In this document: positions 1-7,698 of the stretch, in pieces
How the letters are laid out: each line of letters opens with the position of its first letter
How positions within the stretch are numbered: the stretch's first letter is position 1
Assembly (NCBI GenBank): GCA_937899435.1
Contig: CALBQG010000129.1
Span: 1-16,565, forward strand
DNA from: UBA11540 sp003445125
GTDB lineage: Bacteria; Bacillota; Clostridia; Oscillospirales; Ruminococcaceae
Reading direction: 5' to 3'
DNA: 16,565 bases
The notes under the pieces: model-generated
What the model was told of the DNA's origin: nothing
What the model saw: only the letters and a program-made list of their open reading frames with translations
Database searches by the model: none
Made by a program: the position numbers and the translations under genes

Positions 1-681
1 CACCATATACTCCTGCACGGAGAGCTTCGCATAACGGCAAATCTGCCCCACGCGGTATTTAAGATCCTTCGCGGCATTTTTCTCCAGTTCAAACACCAGC
101 ACATCGATATCCGACGAGCCTTCCACTGCCGCTTCGTGTGCTTTATTATACGCAAGCTCCAGTTCCAGATGTTTATATTCAAATTTATCGAATGATTTGC
201 ATTTTTCCGTCAACGCCGCCGCCATTGCCGTATCGTTTCCCACGGCATGGATCATGGCTTCGTTAAGCAGCTTCAGATAGCTGTTAAACGACTGGCGACT
301 CTCGCGCTGGCGTGCCTTTCCTTTCAGGATCATCGCTTCGGTCAGCTGTCTGCCGATTTTTACAATCGGGTTCAGGCTCGACATCGGATCCTGGAAGATC
401 ATGGCAATCTTATCGCCGCGGATTTTATGAAATTCTTCTTCCGAAATTTTCAGAAGGTCTTTACCGTCATAAATGATCTCGCCGCCCTCGACGATGGAGT
501 TATTTGCCAAAATGCCGAGGATTGCTTTGGAGGTGACGGATTTTCCGGAGCCCGACTCGCCGACGATGGCAAGCGTCTCGCCTTTTGCAAGGTCAAAATC
601 AATTCCGCGTACCGCCTGCACTTTTCCGTTATCGGTGCGGAAAGATACGGTCAGATTTCTTACCTGAAGTTTGTTTTCCAT
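1..681 (-). CDS. oppD: Oligopeptide ABC transporter ATP-binding protein OppD (3' end cut off by window edge)
   Basis: This is an ATPase subunit of a peptide importer. It hydrolyses ATP on the cytoplasmic face to drive uptake through OppB/OppC. Only the first 227 codons are present and the frame is open to position 1. Residues 41-48 are a perfect Walker A, GESGSGKS. The Q-loop is at residues 96-104 (FQDPMSSLN), typical of the OppD/DppD family. After about residue 120 the sequence leaves the family pattern: a charged helical stretch runs to the edge (227) without reaching the LSGGxxQR signature, which normally lies about 50-65 residues after the Q-loop. The insertion in the helical subdomain is therefore at least about 65 residues. 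The start is set by the oppC stop: TGA and ATG are one base apart, with GAGAGGAT as ribosome binding site, so translation is probably coupled. Walker B and the C-terminal domain lie outside the window. Confidence 0.93.
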   Translation of the reverse strand, partial: MENKLQVRNLTVSFRTDNGKVQAVRGIDFDLAKGETLAIVGESGSGKSVTSKAILGILANNSIVEGGEIIYDGKDLLKISEEEFHKIRGDKIAMIFQDPMSSLNPIVKIGRQLTEAMILKGKARQRESRQSFNSYLKLLNEAMIHAVGNDTAMAAALTEKCKSFDKFEYKHLELELAYNKAHEAAVEGSSDIDVLVFELEKNAAKDLKYRVGQICRYAKLSVQEYMV

Positions 682-682
682 A

Positions 683-2212
683 TCAATCCTCTCCTCTCGT
701 AGACGGGTTGAACGCGTCGCGCAGTCCGTTACCGAACAGGTTGAACGAAATCAACAGCAGCGACACAAACAGTGCCGGGAAGAACATGGCATGCGGCGAT
801 GTGGTCATAGCACGCTGTCCCTGGCTCATCAGCACACCGATACTGGTGCCGGCAAAATCAGACAGGTTTACGATGCCGAGGTAAGTCAAAGTCGTTTCGG
901 AGCTGATGACGCCCGGAATAACCAGCACGCAGCTGGTTATGATCGTACCCAACGAGTTCGGGAAAATGTGGCGGAACATCAGCCGCGCATCCGACGCGCC
1001 GAGCGTTCTTGCCGCCAGGATATATTCCTGTCCTTTAAAGCGGTAGAACTGTTTTCTTGTGGTAGACGCCATACCGATCCATCCGGTCAGCACGAATGCA
1101 AACAGGAAGGATGGCACCACGCCGAGTTTTTGTGCCAGATGAAGCTGGAACAGCGTGACTGCCACGATGGTCGGAATACCGGAGAGGATATCCGAAATTC
1201 TTTCCATGGTCAGATCGACATAGCCGCCGTAATAGCCTTCAATGGAGCCGTAAATGGCGCCGATGGTCAGGTTGATTGCCGAGACCAGCACGGCGAAAAT
1301 CAGCGAGAAGCGCGCGCCGATACCAATTGCACCGAACAGATCCTGTCCCATTTCGTTGGTGCCGAACACGTAGGACGGTTCGGTGCCGCGGAGATACCGA
1401 TAGTAGTTATAATAGCAGATACGGCACGTGACCGAACCGGATTTTCTGACGCTGTAAATATAATTGCCGGGATCGCCCTCGATCCTCAGGCTGTTATACG
1501 GAGCGCCCTCCAAAGAGGCATTTGTGGAATATACGGGAATGAAATTGCCGTCAGCGTCCAGCACAGGCGTTCCTTTGCTGTCGCTCACTTGGTACCACAG
1601 GTTCGGGTTATCGGTAATTCCGCCGATATCCTTCGGCTCGACATACGGATAAATCACCTGAATACCGGTTTCGTTCTGGAACTGCTGAAGTTTCTCGAAT
1701 GCTTCATAGGAAAGGGTGCGGTAAACGATACCGGTTTCAAAATACTTATTGGTCTTGATCTTATAAGTGATGTCCTCGACTTCCTGTCCACGGTACACCA
1801 CCTTTTTTGTCTGTGTGGAAACAATGCGGATCAGCGGATCCATACCCGTTTCCTCTGCGATTCCGCGCCAGTATTCCATCGCAATTTCGTTCTGGCTGTC
1901 GTGCGTCACCGCGCCGTCAAACAATCCGATATTCCATTTGGCAATGGCGGGAATATACGGCGGACGGTTGGTATAGACGGTATCCTTATCTTTAATCGTA
2001 TACGGGGAAAGAATCGGAGAAACAATGGCAAAAAGCACCAGGCAGGCAATGATGATTGCCGCCACCACGGAGGATTTGTTCTTTTTGAAGCGCAAAAACG
2101 CATCCGCGAAATAGCCGCGGGATTTCGTTTGCAGTTTTTTATCGTGCAAATCGGCATCCAACTGGGCAAATCGGAATTTTTCCTGCGGAATATGCTCGTA
2201 ATTCTGTTCCAT
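683..2212 (-). CDS. oppC: Oligopeptide ABC transporter permease OppC with large extracytoplasmic insertion
   Basis: This is the membrane permease subunit that pairs with OppB to form the peptide channel. It has 509 residues, against about 300 for usual OppC proteins. A cytoplasmic N-terminus precedes transmembrane segment 1 (about residues 48-70). The usual family block resumes at FGTNEMGQDLF (about 283-293), followed by several membrane segments. The EAA loop that docks on the ATPases is visible near residues 394-422 (GQEYILAARTLGAS, then HIFPNS). Residues about 73-282 are an extra hydrophilic domain, rich in Tyr, Asp and Asn, predicted to sit outside the cell between segments 1 and 2. A ribosome binding site (AGGAAAGG) lies a few bases before the ATG, and the gap after oppB is 23 bp. 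The stop is one base from the oppD start. Family assignment is firm; the role of the outer domain is not known to me. Confidence 0.95.
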   Translation of the reverse strand: MEQNYEHIPQEKFRFAQLDADLHDKKLQTKSRGYFADAFLRFKKNKSSVVAAIIIACLVLFAIVSPILSPYTIKDKDTVYTNRPPYIPAIAKWNIGLFDGAVTHDSQNEIAMEYWRGIAEETGMDPLIRIVSTQTKKVVYRGQEVEDITYKIKTNKYFETGIVYRTLSYEAFEKLQQFQNETGIQVIYPYVEPKDIGGITDNPNLWYQVSDSKGTPVLDADGNFIPVYSTNASLEGAPYNSLRIEGDPGNYIYSVRKSGSVTCRICYYNYYRYLRGTEPSYVFGTNEMGQDLFGAIGIGARFSLIFAVLVSAINLTIGAIYGSIEGYYGGYVDLTMERISDILSGIPTIVAVTLFQLHLAQKLGVVPSFLFAFVLTGWIGMASTTRKQFYRFKGQEYILAARTLGASDARLMFRHIFPNSLGTIITSCVLVIPGVISSETTLTYLGIVNLSDFAGTSIGVLMSQGQRAMTTSPHAMFFPALFVSLLLISFNLFGNGLRDAFNPSTRGED

Positions 2213-2235
2213 ATTGCTGCATCCTTTCCTTCCGA

Positions 2236-3189
2236 TTATTTCTTGGATCCCATGCGGATGCGGGGATCAATAAAGCCATAGCTGATATCCACCACGATGC
2301 CCGCCAACAGACCGATGACGGTATAGAACACGGTCAGGAGCATGAACAGCGCATAATCGCGCCCGTCGATGGAGTTGATATACAAACTGCCGACACCGGG
2401 GACGGCAAAGATTTTTTCGATAATAATAGAACCGGACATAATGCCGATAAATTCGCCGAAAATTGCCGGAAGCACAACCACCATGCAGTTTTTCAGCGCG
2501 TGCCGCACCGTCGCCTGAGTCTTTGTCAGACCTTTGGTCCGGGCAAGCAGCATAAATTCACTGGTCAATACTTCGGTCAGCTCGGCACGGGTAATTCGTG
2601 TAAATCCGGCGATGACCGGGAACGACAGCGACAGCACTGCCGGGAGCATACTGACAAACATACTCCATGTGAAGAAATTGTTTCCCGCATTCATCAAGAA
2701 CGGGAACAGTCCCAATTTGAAGGACAGAAAATATTGAATCAAAAACGCGTATACAAATGAGGGTACCGAAATGACCACCATGGTCAAGGTGGAAATCGTA
2801 TGATCCACCCAAGTATTCTTTTTCAACGCCGCAAAAATTCCCAAAGCGATACCGATCGGAATACTCAGCAAAATGGAGTACACATTCACGATCATGGTTG
2901 CGGGAAGCTTGGAGGCGAAAATGTTCGCGACGTCTTGTCCGAGGTAAAGCTTATCGCTGACACCCCAGTCCCATTTCGTCACGATGTCTCTCAGAAAAAT
3001 TCCGAACTGCACCAGATACGGTTTATTATAGCCCATCGCTTCGCGACGTGCCAGAATTACCTGTGTATGCGGATCGCCGGCAGGAAGCTCCACGGGCGGC
3101 AGCATACGTATCAAGACAAAACACATACAGGTGATGACCAACAGGGTCACCAGCATCAGCAGAATTCTCTGGGCGACATATTTCAGCAT
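2236..3189 (-). CDS. oppB: Oligopeptide ABC transporter permease OppB
   Basis: This is the second membrane permease subunit of the importer. I chose the internal ATG at 3189, giving 317 residues, because a strong AGGAGG lies ten bases upstream and the protein then begins MLKYVAQRILLMLVTLLVI, the usual OppB/DppB start. The longer open frame to 3318 lacks such a signal. Segment 1 is followed by an extracytoplasmic stretch with WDWGVSD. The BPD_transp_1 membrane core starts near residue 95, and the EAA loop includes TSEFMLLARTKGLTKTQ. The C-terminus DPRIRMGSK is standard for the family. Length is normal, in contrast to the enlarged OppC and OppD. It lies 157 bp downstream of the binding-protein gene, across a hairpin-rich gap, and 23 bp before oppC. 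Confidence 0.95.
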   Translation of the reverse strand: MLKYVAQRILLMLVTLLVITCMCFVLIRMLPPVELPAGDPHTQVILARREAMGYNKPYLVQFGIFLRDIVTKWDWGVSDKLYLGQDVANIFASKLPATMIVNVYSILLSIPIGIALGIFAALKKNTWVDHTISTLTMVVISVPSFVYAFLIQYFLSFKLGLFPFLMNAGNNFFTWSMFVSMLPAVLSLSFPVIAGFTRITRAELTEVLTSEFMLLARTKGLTKTQATVRHALKNCMVVVLPAIFGEFIGIMSGSIIIEKIFAVPGVGSLYINSIDGRDYALFMLLTVFYTVIGLLAGIVVDISYGFIDPRIRMGSKK

Positions 3190-3346
3190 ATCATCAGGTC
3201 CTCCTAAAGAGCGTTGAAATCCGGGATAAGCGCTTGAAACGGGGATTTTCCCCTTTTCGGAAAAAAGGCATATATAGCAATATATTACCGGAACCGAAGC
3301 CCCGGTAATATACGCCACATAGGAAATGAAACTATGCGTGAATCAC
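3190..3346 (-). promoter_or_regulatory. Hairpin-rich intercistronic gap between binding protein and oppB
   Basis: A perfect 11-bp inverted repeat (3281-3291 with 3302-3312, 10-nt loop) sits 34 bases after the binding-protein stop. It is followed in transcript order by AT-rich sequence, a run of six U (about 3267-3272), and two smaller hairpins, including GGGGA-TTT-TCCCC near 3241-3253. The U-run is separated from the main stem by 8-14 bases, so this is not a textbook terminator. In many ABC operons such a stem limits read-through or protects the 3' end of the binding-protein message, so that binding protein exceeds permease. That role is inferred here. No separate promoter for oppB is obvious. 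Confidence 0.55.
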
Positions 3347-5839
3347 TTAGTAGCTCAGCTGTCCGTCAGGCTGAGAAGCCACGAACTGCTCCCAAGCTGC
3401 GTCATCATAGTTGTATTTCAGGTAAGCAATGCCGCCGCGTCCCATGACCGGGTTGTACTCTTCGACAACATAGTATGCCTGCTGAGTCAACAGAGCCAGA
3501 GAACCATCCTGCAGCATCGGCAGGTAGTCATACGTGCCGAGAACCTTGGTCTCGAACGCAGCCAGAATGTCAAGTCTCGTCTGGACATCCACCTGATCTG
3601 CACCGAAGTTGTACTCGGTATCGCCGAACGTCACATACGCGCCGTTCAGAGCGTCAGACCAGTTCTTGAGGTTATTCTTCAGGGTCTTCTGCTCGCCGTT
3701 AATGTTGAGCGTCAGTTCCATTTCAACAGTTGTTGCATCGAACCAACCGGCATCATACTGATAACTCGGGTTGACGTACAGATCAGTCAAGCTGAACGGA
3801 TCAAATGCAGAACCGCTCCAACCGCCGAGGACGGTGTCGGACAGACCCTTCTTGATCTTCTCACTCCAATCGTTGCCGTAAGGAGCGGAAACTTTGAAGG
3901 TGATTTTGCCTTCAAACGGAGTGCCGGCAATAACTTCTGCCATTTTCTCGTTGAGGTAATCGACAGTTTTCTCAATGAAAGAGGTGACCGTGCTCGCGCA
4001 ATACTCGATTTCGATGGTCTGATCGCACTTGCCGTCGTTGTCGGTATCGGTGATATAGCCGGCAGCCAGTGCTTCGTCAAACGCTTCTTTATAGAGAGCC
4101 TTTGCAGCCTCCGGATCGTAACCGGTGATGGAATCTACCGCTTCGTCCAGAGAAGCAAACTTGGAAACATCCACGCTGTAGAAATCGCAGAGCGCTTTCT
4201 TCGCTTGGTCGGTGTCACGATATCTTGCACCGGTCTCCGGATCGTACAGGTAAGCAGAACCGATCAAGCCGTAACCGCCGGAACGGGAAGGAGAAATTGT
4301 GGAAGCAAACAGTTCCTTATCATAGGTGACGGCAACTGCCTTACGGAAGGAAGTCAGTGTCAGTGTCTGCAGGTCATACTTAGAGGTGTCGAAACCGTCG
4401 TTTGCTTCACGCTCTTCGATGGCAGCCTTATTGCCGTTGAGGATCATGAAGAAAATGGTTTCGGAAGGAGTTGCATGAACATACTTGGAGCTTCTGTAGG
4501 TTGCCATATCCTCTGCCTGCAGACCGTAGGTCATCAGCTGGCCTTTGAGGAACATCAGCAAACGGGTGGAAGACTCGTCAACCACCTGGGTATCAATGGC
4601 GGTGGTCATATACATGCTGTAGGTCTTGCCGTCGGTCGGATCCACATATTCATGCTGTCCGTCGGTGTAACCATACCAAGCATCGTTTCTCTCAAGACGC
4701 AGTTGTTTGTCTTTCTGGAAAGCGGTCAGCTTATACGGACCGTAGGATTTGGTGGTCTCTACGCTGGTGTTGTAGGTAGAGGTCCAAGCGTCGCCTGTCT
4801 GCTTCAGGTTCGCCTCATACAGATCCTCGTAAACGATCCAGTTGGAGGTCAGCGAATACAGAAGGTTGAATCCGGTCAGAGATTTGCCCAGAACCATGGT
4901 GATCTGATAGTCGCCGCTCTTGTACAGACCAACGGTATCATAGCTGATATCCGAAGGATAGGTCCAATCCACATAGGCTTCGTCGCAGAAGTAAGCCGTA
5001 CCGTCTTCTTTGGTTCCGTCATTGGCTATCGCCTGCTCAATGTAGATGTTCAGCAGGTCTGCCGGTTTGATGGTCGACTTCACGACTTCATTGGTCAAGC
5101 CTTCCTCGGTCCAGGTCTTTGTTTCGGGATCGTACACTTTACCGAAAGAATAATCCCAGTTCAGGGACATTTCGGTATCCTTGTATTTCTCAAGGAATGC
5201 AGCCAGATCTGCCAGACCGTCGTTTTTAATCACGGTGTTGACCGAGATTGTCTTGGTCTGTCCCTGGTTTGCATAGTACTCTGCACCTGCGATGCAGAGC
5301 TGCTGTGCATAATAATCGGTTGCACGGTAGTTGAGCAGCTTAGGATCAAGCAGTTTCTGCATGGAGTAAACATAAGTATCTGCATCGATCTTCGTGCCGT
5401 CTTCCCATGTTGCTTTGGGATTCAGGTCGATGGTGTAAGCATAGCCCTTCGTTGCGGATTCCGGAATATTGAACTCCGGATGCTCTGCCTTTACCTTCTC
5501 GGTCACATCGACAGGCTCGCTTGCTGCCATTTCCGGAATGATCTTATAGCCGGAATACGCTTCTTTGCCCTCGACGGGATGCTTCTCATCGTTGAAAACA
5601 AAGCCGTAGAGACCGACACGGATAAACTCCGTCAGATAGTTGTCATCTTCGGTCTGATAGGTGTGCGGGTTCCAGTTAGACGTCATCGTGCTGACAGAAT
5701 CCTTATAAGTATAGGACTTTGTCGTATCGACGGAGCCGCTGGAAGTGTCTTTGTTGTCTTTATTGCCGTCGCAAGCGGTCATCAGCAACATCGAAGCCGC
5801 CAACAGACCGGCAACAAGACCGGTAAGAACTTTCTTCAT
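3347..5839 (-). CDS. oppA: Oligopeptide-binding lipoprotein (extracellular solute-binding protein, family 5)
   Basis: This is the surface receptor that captures peptides and delivers them to OppB/OppC. The start is the ATG at 5839, with AAAAGGAG upstream; the frame upstream of it lies in the leader. The lipoprotein signal peptide is MKKVLTGLVAGLLAASMLLM-TAC, with a lipobox and acylated Cys23, then a Ser/Thr/Asp linker. Family 5 features follow: ATWEDGTKIDADTYVYSMQKLLDP (about residues 144-167), YGPYKL (366-371) and SFRKAVAVTYDKEL (497-510). At 830 residues it is much longer than the usual 500-600. Residues 598-606 (DTDNDGKCD) resemble a calcium-binding loop. It is the first gene of the importer operon, behind a consensus promoter. 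Peptide as substrate is inferred from the family and the adjacent oligoendopeptidase; nickel or sugar ligands are not excluded. Confidence 0.92.
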   Translation of the reverse strand: MKKVLTGLVAGLLAASMLLMTACDGNKDNKDTSSGSVDTTKSYTYKDSVSTMTSNWNPHTYQTEDDNYLTEFIRVGLYGFVFNDEKHPVEGKEAYSGYKIIPEMAASEPVDVTEKVKAEHPEFNIPESATKGYAYTIDLNPKATWEDGTKIDADTYVYSMQKLLDPKLLNYRATDYYAQQLCIAGAEYYANQGQTKTISVNTVIKNDGLADLAAFLEKYKDTEMSLNWDYSFGKVYDPETKTWTEEGLTNEVVKSTIKPADLLNIYIEQAIANDGTKEDGTAYFCDEAYVDWTYPSDISYDTVGLYKSGDYQITMVLGKSLTGFNLLYSLTSNWIVYEDLYEANLKQTGDAWTSTYNTSVETTKSYGPYKLTAFQKDKQLRLERNDAWYGYTDGQHEYVDPTDGKTYSMYMTTAIDTQVVDESSTRLLMFLKGQLMTYGLQAEDMATYRSSKYVHATPSETIFFMILNGNKAAIEEREANDGFDTSKYDLQTLTLTSFRKAVAVTYDKELFASTISPSRSGGYGLIGSAYLYDPETGARYRDTDQAKKALCDFYSVDVSKFASLDEAVDSITGYDPEAAKALYKEAFDEALAAGYITDTDNDGKCDQTIEIEYCASTVTSFIEKTVDYLNEKMAEVIAGTPFEGKITFKVSAPYGNDWSEKIKKGLSDTVLGGWSGSAFDPFSLTDLYVNPSYQYDAGWFDATTVEMELTLNINGEQKTLKNNLKNWSDALNGAYVTFGDTEYNFGADQVDVQTRLDILAAFETKVLGTYDYLPMLQDGSLALLTQQAYYVVEEYNPVMGRGGIAYLKYNYDDAAWEQFVASQPDGQLSY

Positions 5840-5850
5840 AGTCTTTTCTC

Positions 5851-5969
5851 CTTTTAAAATTCGCGTTTTCCGACCCGTTCCGGCGTGCAGAATCGCCGAA
5901 GGAGGGAGCGGATTCGCAGAATAATTCGGTTTTTTCAAACCGATTACACGGTAATATTATATACCTATG
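5851..5969 (-). repeat. Dispersed ~120-bp leader element, copy 1 (opp operon leader)
   Basis: This stretch matches 11923-12041 over its whole length, about four bases in five by eye, with only one- or two-base gaps. Shared blocks include CTTTTAAAAT, TTCCGGCGTGCAGAATC, GGGAGCGGATTC and GATTACACGG (plus-strand reading). Here the element spans the opp promoter -10 box and nearly the whole 5' leader up to the ribosome binding site of the binding-protein gene. Read as RNA it can form a CGGCG/CGCCG stem closing an ATTCTGCA loop, and a second stem CGGTTT/AAACCG. In the other copy the first stem is kept by a G-U pair. It is either a mobile or duplicated promoter-leader, or a structured regulatory RNA. 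I do not recognise it as a known riboswitch. Confidence 0.75.
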
Positions 5970-5984
5970 TGAACTTTTTGTCAA
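5956..5984 (-). promoter_or_regulatory. Consensus sigma-A promoter of the opp operon
   Basis: The -35 box is TTGACA (5979-5984) and the -10 box TATAAT (5956-5961), both perfect, with a 17-bp spacer on the minus strand. Transcription would start near 5949, giving a leader of about 110 nt. The -35 box begins about ten bases after the stop codon of the upstream peptidase gene. No strong terminator separates them, so some read-through from the hydrolase-peptidase operon is possible. Confidence 0.85.
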
Positions 5985-5994
5985 TACAAAAATT

Positions 5995-7698
5995 TCATTC
6001 CCACGTTTTCGTATCGACACTTTCAAGCCATTGCTTTGCCGTGCGGCAGACCTCATTCAAGCAGGCTTCTTCAAACGGCGTGCGCAGTCCGGCGTGTCTG
6101 AGAAGCTCGGTAAACGTGCGGCTTCCGCCCTGTTTTGTATATGCCATATATTTTTCCCATGCTTCCTTCGGGTCTTTTTGAAGAATTGCCCAAAACTGAA
6201 GCGCCACGGTTTGCGCCAGGCAATAATCAATATAATAGAAGGGGCTGGAATAGATATGATGCTGACGCTGCCAGCCTTCGCCTTCGCTGTAAAACGGAAT
6301 TTCTCCGTCCAGGCGCATCCACGGCATATACACTCCGAGCAGCTGTTTCCACGTTTCATGGCGCTCTTTGGGCGTCATCTGCGGTTTTTCATAGACAAGA
6401 TGCTGGAAGTGATCCACCATGGTGCCGTAAGGAATGAACGTCAGCGCGCCGGAGAGGTGGCAGTACTTGAATTTTTCGGTATCCTTTCCGAAAAATCCTT
6501 CCGCCCATCGCCATGCCATAAATTCCATCGACATGGAATGTACCTCGCAGGCTTCCATGGACGGCCAGCAGTATTCCGCCGGAATACGGTCGCGGTTCAT
6601 CCAATAGGCAAACGCGTGTCCCGCCTCATGGGTGACGGTTTCCACGTCGTCGCGGGTACCATTGAAATTGGCAAAAATGAAGGGTTCTGCATAGTCGCTC
6701 AGCTCCGTACAATAGCCGCCGCCCGCTTTTCCCTGTTTGGAAAGCACATCGAGCAATTCATTGTCCAGCATTTCATTGAAGAATTTCCCCGTTTCCGGTG
6801 AAAGCTCCTCATAAAACTTTCTGCCGTGTTCCAGTATCCCCTGTGCATCGGTGTGGGGCTTCGGATTGCCGGAACGGAATTCCAGGGCATTATCCGCAAA
6901 GCTCATCGGATAGGTCTTGCCGAGGCGGGCTGCCTGTTTACGGTAAATTTCCTCCGCCACGGGCACGACGTATTTCACCACGGCGTCGCGGAATTTTTCC
7001 ACATCTTCTTTGGTATAGCAGTTTCTGCCCATGCGGTAGTATCCGAGGGTGGTATAGCCGTCATAGCCAAGTTTTCTGCCCATTTCGTCGCGCAGATGAA
7101 CCAGACGGTCGTACAGGTCGTCCAACTCCTTCTGATGATCCTTATACCACTGTCCTTCCGCCTTCCATGCCGCCAGACGGCGCGCATCGTCGGGGTCGTT
7201 TTTGAACGGGGCGATCTGCGAAATGGTATAGGTCTTTCCTTCAAACGGAATCTGCGCCGACGCGAGCAGTTTTTCATACTCCTGTGTCAGATCGCTTTCC
7301 TGCTGCAACTGAGGAATGATTTCGGGAGAAAACGCTTTCAGGGCAATCTGCGTATTGACAAACATCAGATCACCGTATTTTTTCTCAAAATCTCCGCGGA
7401 AAGGGCTTTCCAGCATTGCCAGTTTCCACTGCTGATCGCAATCCTGAAGCTGAGGCATCTGTTCGTTGAAAAATTTCATTTCCTCATCGTAGAACTTGTC
7501 GCGGGTATCGATCGAATGGCGGATACTCACCAGATTCAGCAAAGTGGAAAGGTGTTTATCCAATGTTTCCTTCTCAAGAAAAACCTTTTCCGCTTCGGCA
7601 AAGGTTTTTGCCGATTTCAGCCGTTCGGTCAGTGACGCATAGGTTTCCTTTGCCTTCTCCGTATCGGGACGTTCATAGGGCATCTGTGAAAATTTCAT
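5995..7698 (-). CDS. Oligoendopeptidase, peptidase family M3 (PepF-like)
   Basis: This is a cytoplasmic zinc metallopeptidase that cleaves imported oligopeptides. It has 567 residues, normal for bacterial M3 oligoendopeptidases. The catalytic motif is THEAGHAFAYW, with zinc ligands His357 and His361 and catalytic Glu358. The third ligand is probably Glu385 in CEVHSMSMEF, 24 residues on, as in the family. The conserved C-terminal block has HHIYSSPFYYIDYCLAQ, which carries substrate-binding His and Tyr residues in this family. There is no signal peptide. The ATG overlaps the stop of the alpha/beta hydrolase (ATGA), and AGAGGAAAC is the ribosome binding site. Its position directly before the oligopeptide importer fits a role in peptide nutrition. 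I leave the symbol blank because M3 subfamilies are not separable by eye. Confidence 0.94.
   Translation of the reverse strand: MKFSQMPYERPDTEKAKETYASLTERLKSAKTFAEAEKVFLEKETLDKHLSTLLNLVSIRHSIDTRDKFYDEEMKFFNEQMPQLQDCDQQWKLAMLESPFRGDFEKKYGDLMFVNTQIALKAFSPEIIPQLQQESDLTQEYEKLLASAQIPFEGKTYTISQIAPFKNDPDDARRLAAWKAEGQWYKDHQKELDDLYDRLVHLRDEMGRKLGYDGYTTLGYYRMGRNCYTKEDVEKFRDAVVKYVVPVAEEIYRKQAARLGKTYPMSFADNALEFRSGNPKPHTDAQGILEHGRKFYEELSPETGKFFNEMLDNELLDVLSKQGKAGGGYCTELSDYAEPFIFANFNGTRDDVETVTHEAGHAFAYWMNRDRIPAEYCWPSMEACEVHSMSMEFMAWRWAEGFFGKDTEKFKYCHLSGALTFIPYGTMVDHFQHLVYEKPQMTPKERHETWKQLLGVYMPWMRLDGEIPFYSEGEGWQRQHHIYSSPFYYIDYCLAQTVALQFWAILQKDPKEAWEKYMAYTKQGGSRTFTELLRHAGLRTPFEEACLNEVCRTAKQWLESVDTKTWE

Noticed and set aside
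671..2281. Plus-strand open frame of 536 codons antisense to oppC
   Set aside because: OppC motifs and operon context lie on the minus strand; the plus frame is low in family-like features and lacks a ribosome binding site.
3187..3318. Longer oppB start giving 360 residues
   Set aside because: The extra N-terminus would be coded by the hairpin-rich gap, and the strong AGGAGG serves the ATG at 3189.
3347..3366. Binding-protein C-terminus (GQLSY) as a fourth member of the IWY tail group
   Set aside because: It shares only the final Tyr, lacks Ile-Trp and the acidic residue, and the protein is a lipoprotein anchored at its N-terminus.
3326..5857. Plus-strand open frame of 843 codons antisense to the binding-protein gene
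   Set aside because: It is a shadow. The minus strand has a lipobox signal peptide, family motifs, ribosome binding site and promoter; the plus frame has no family features and no start signal.
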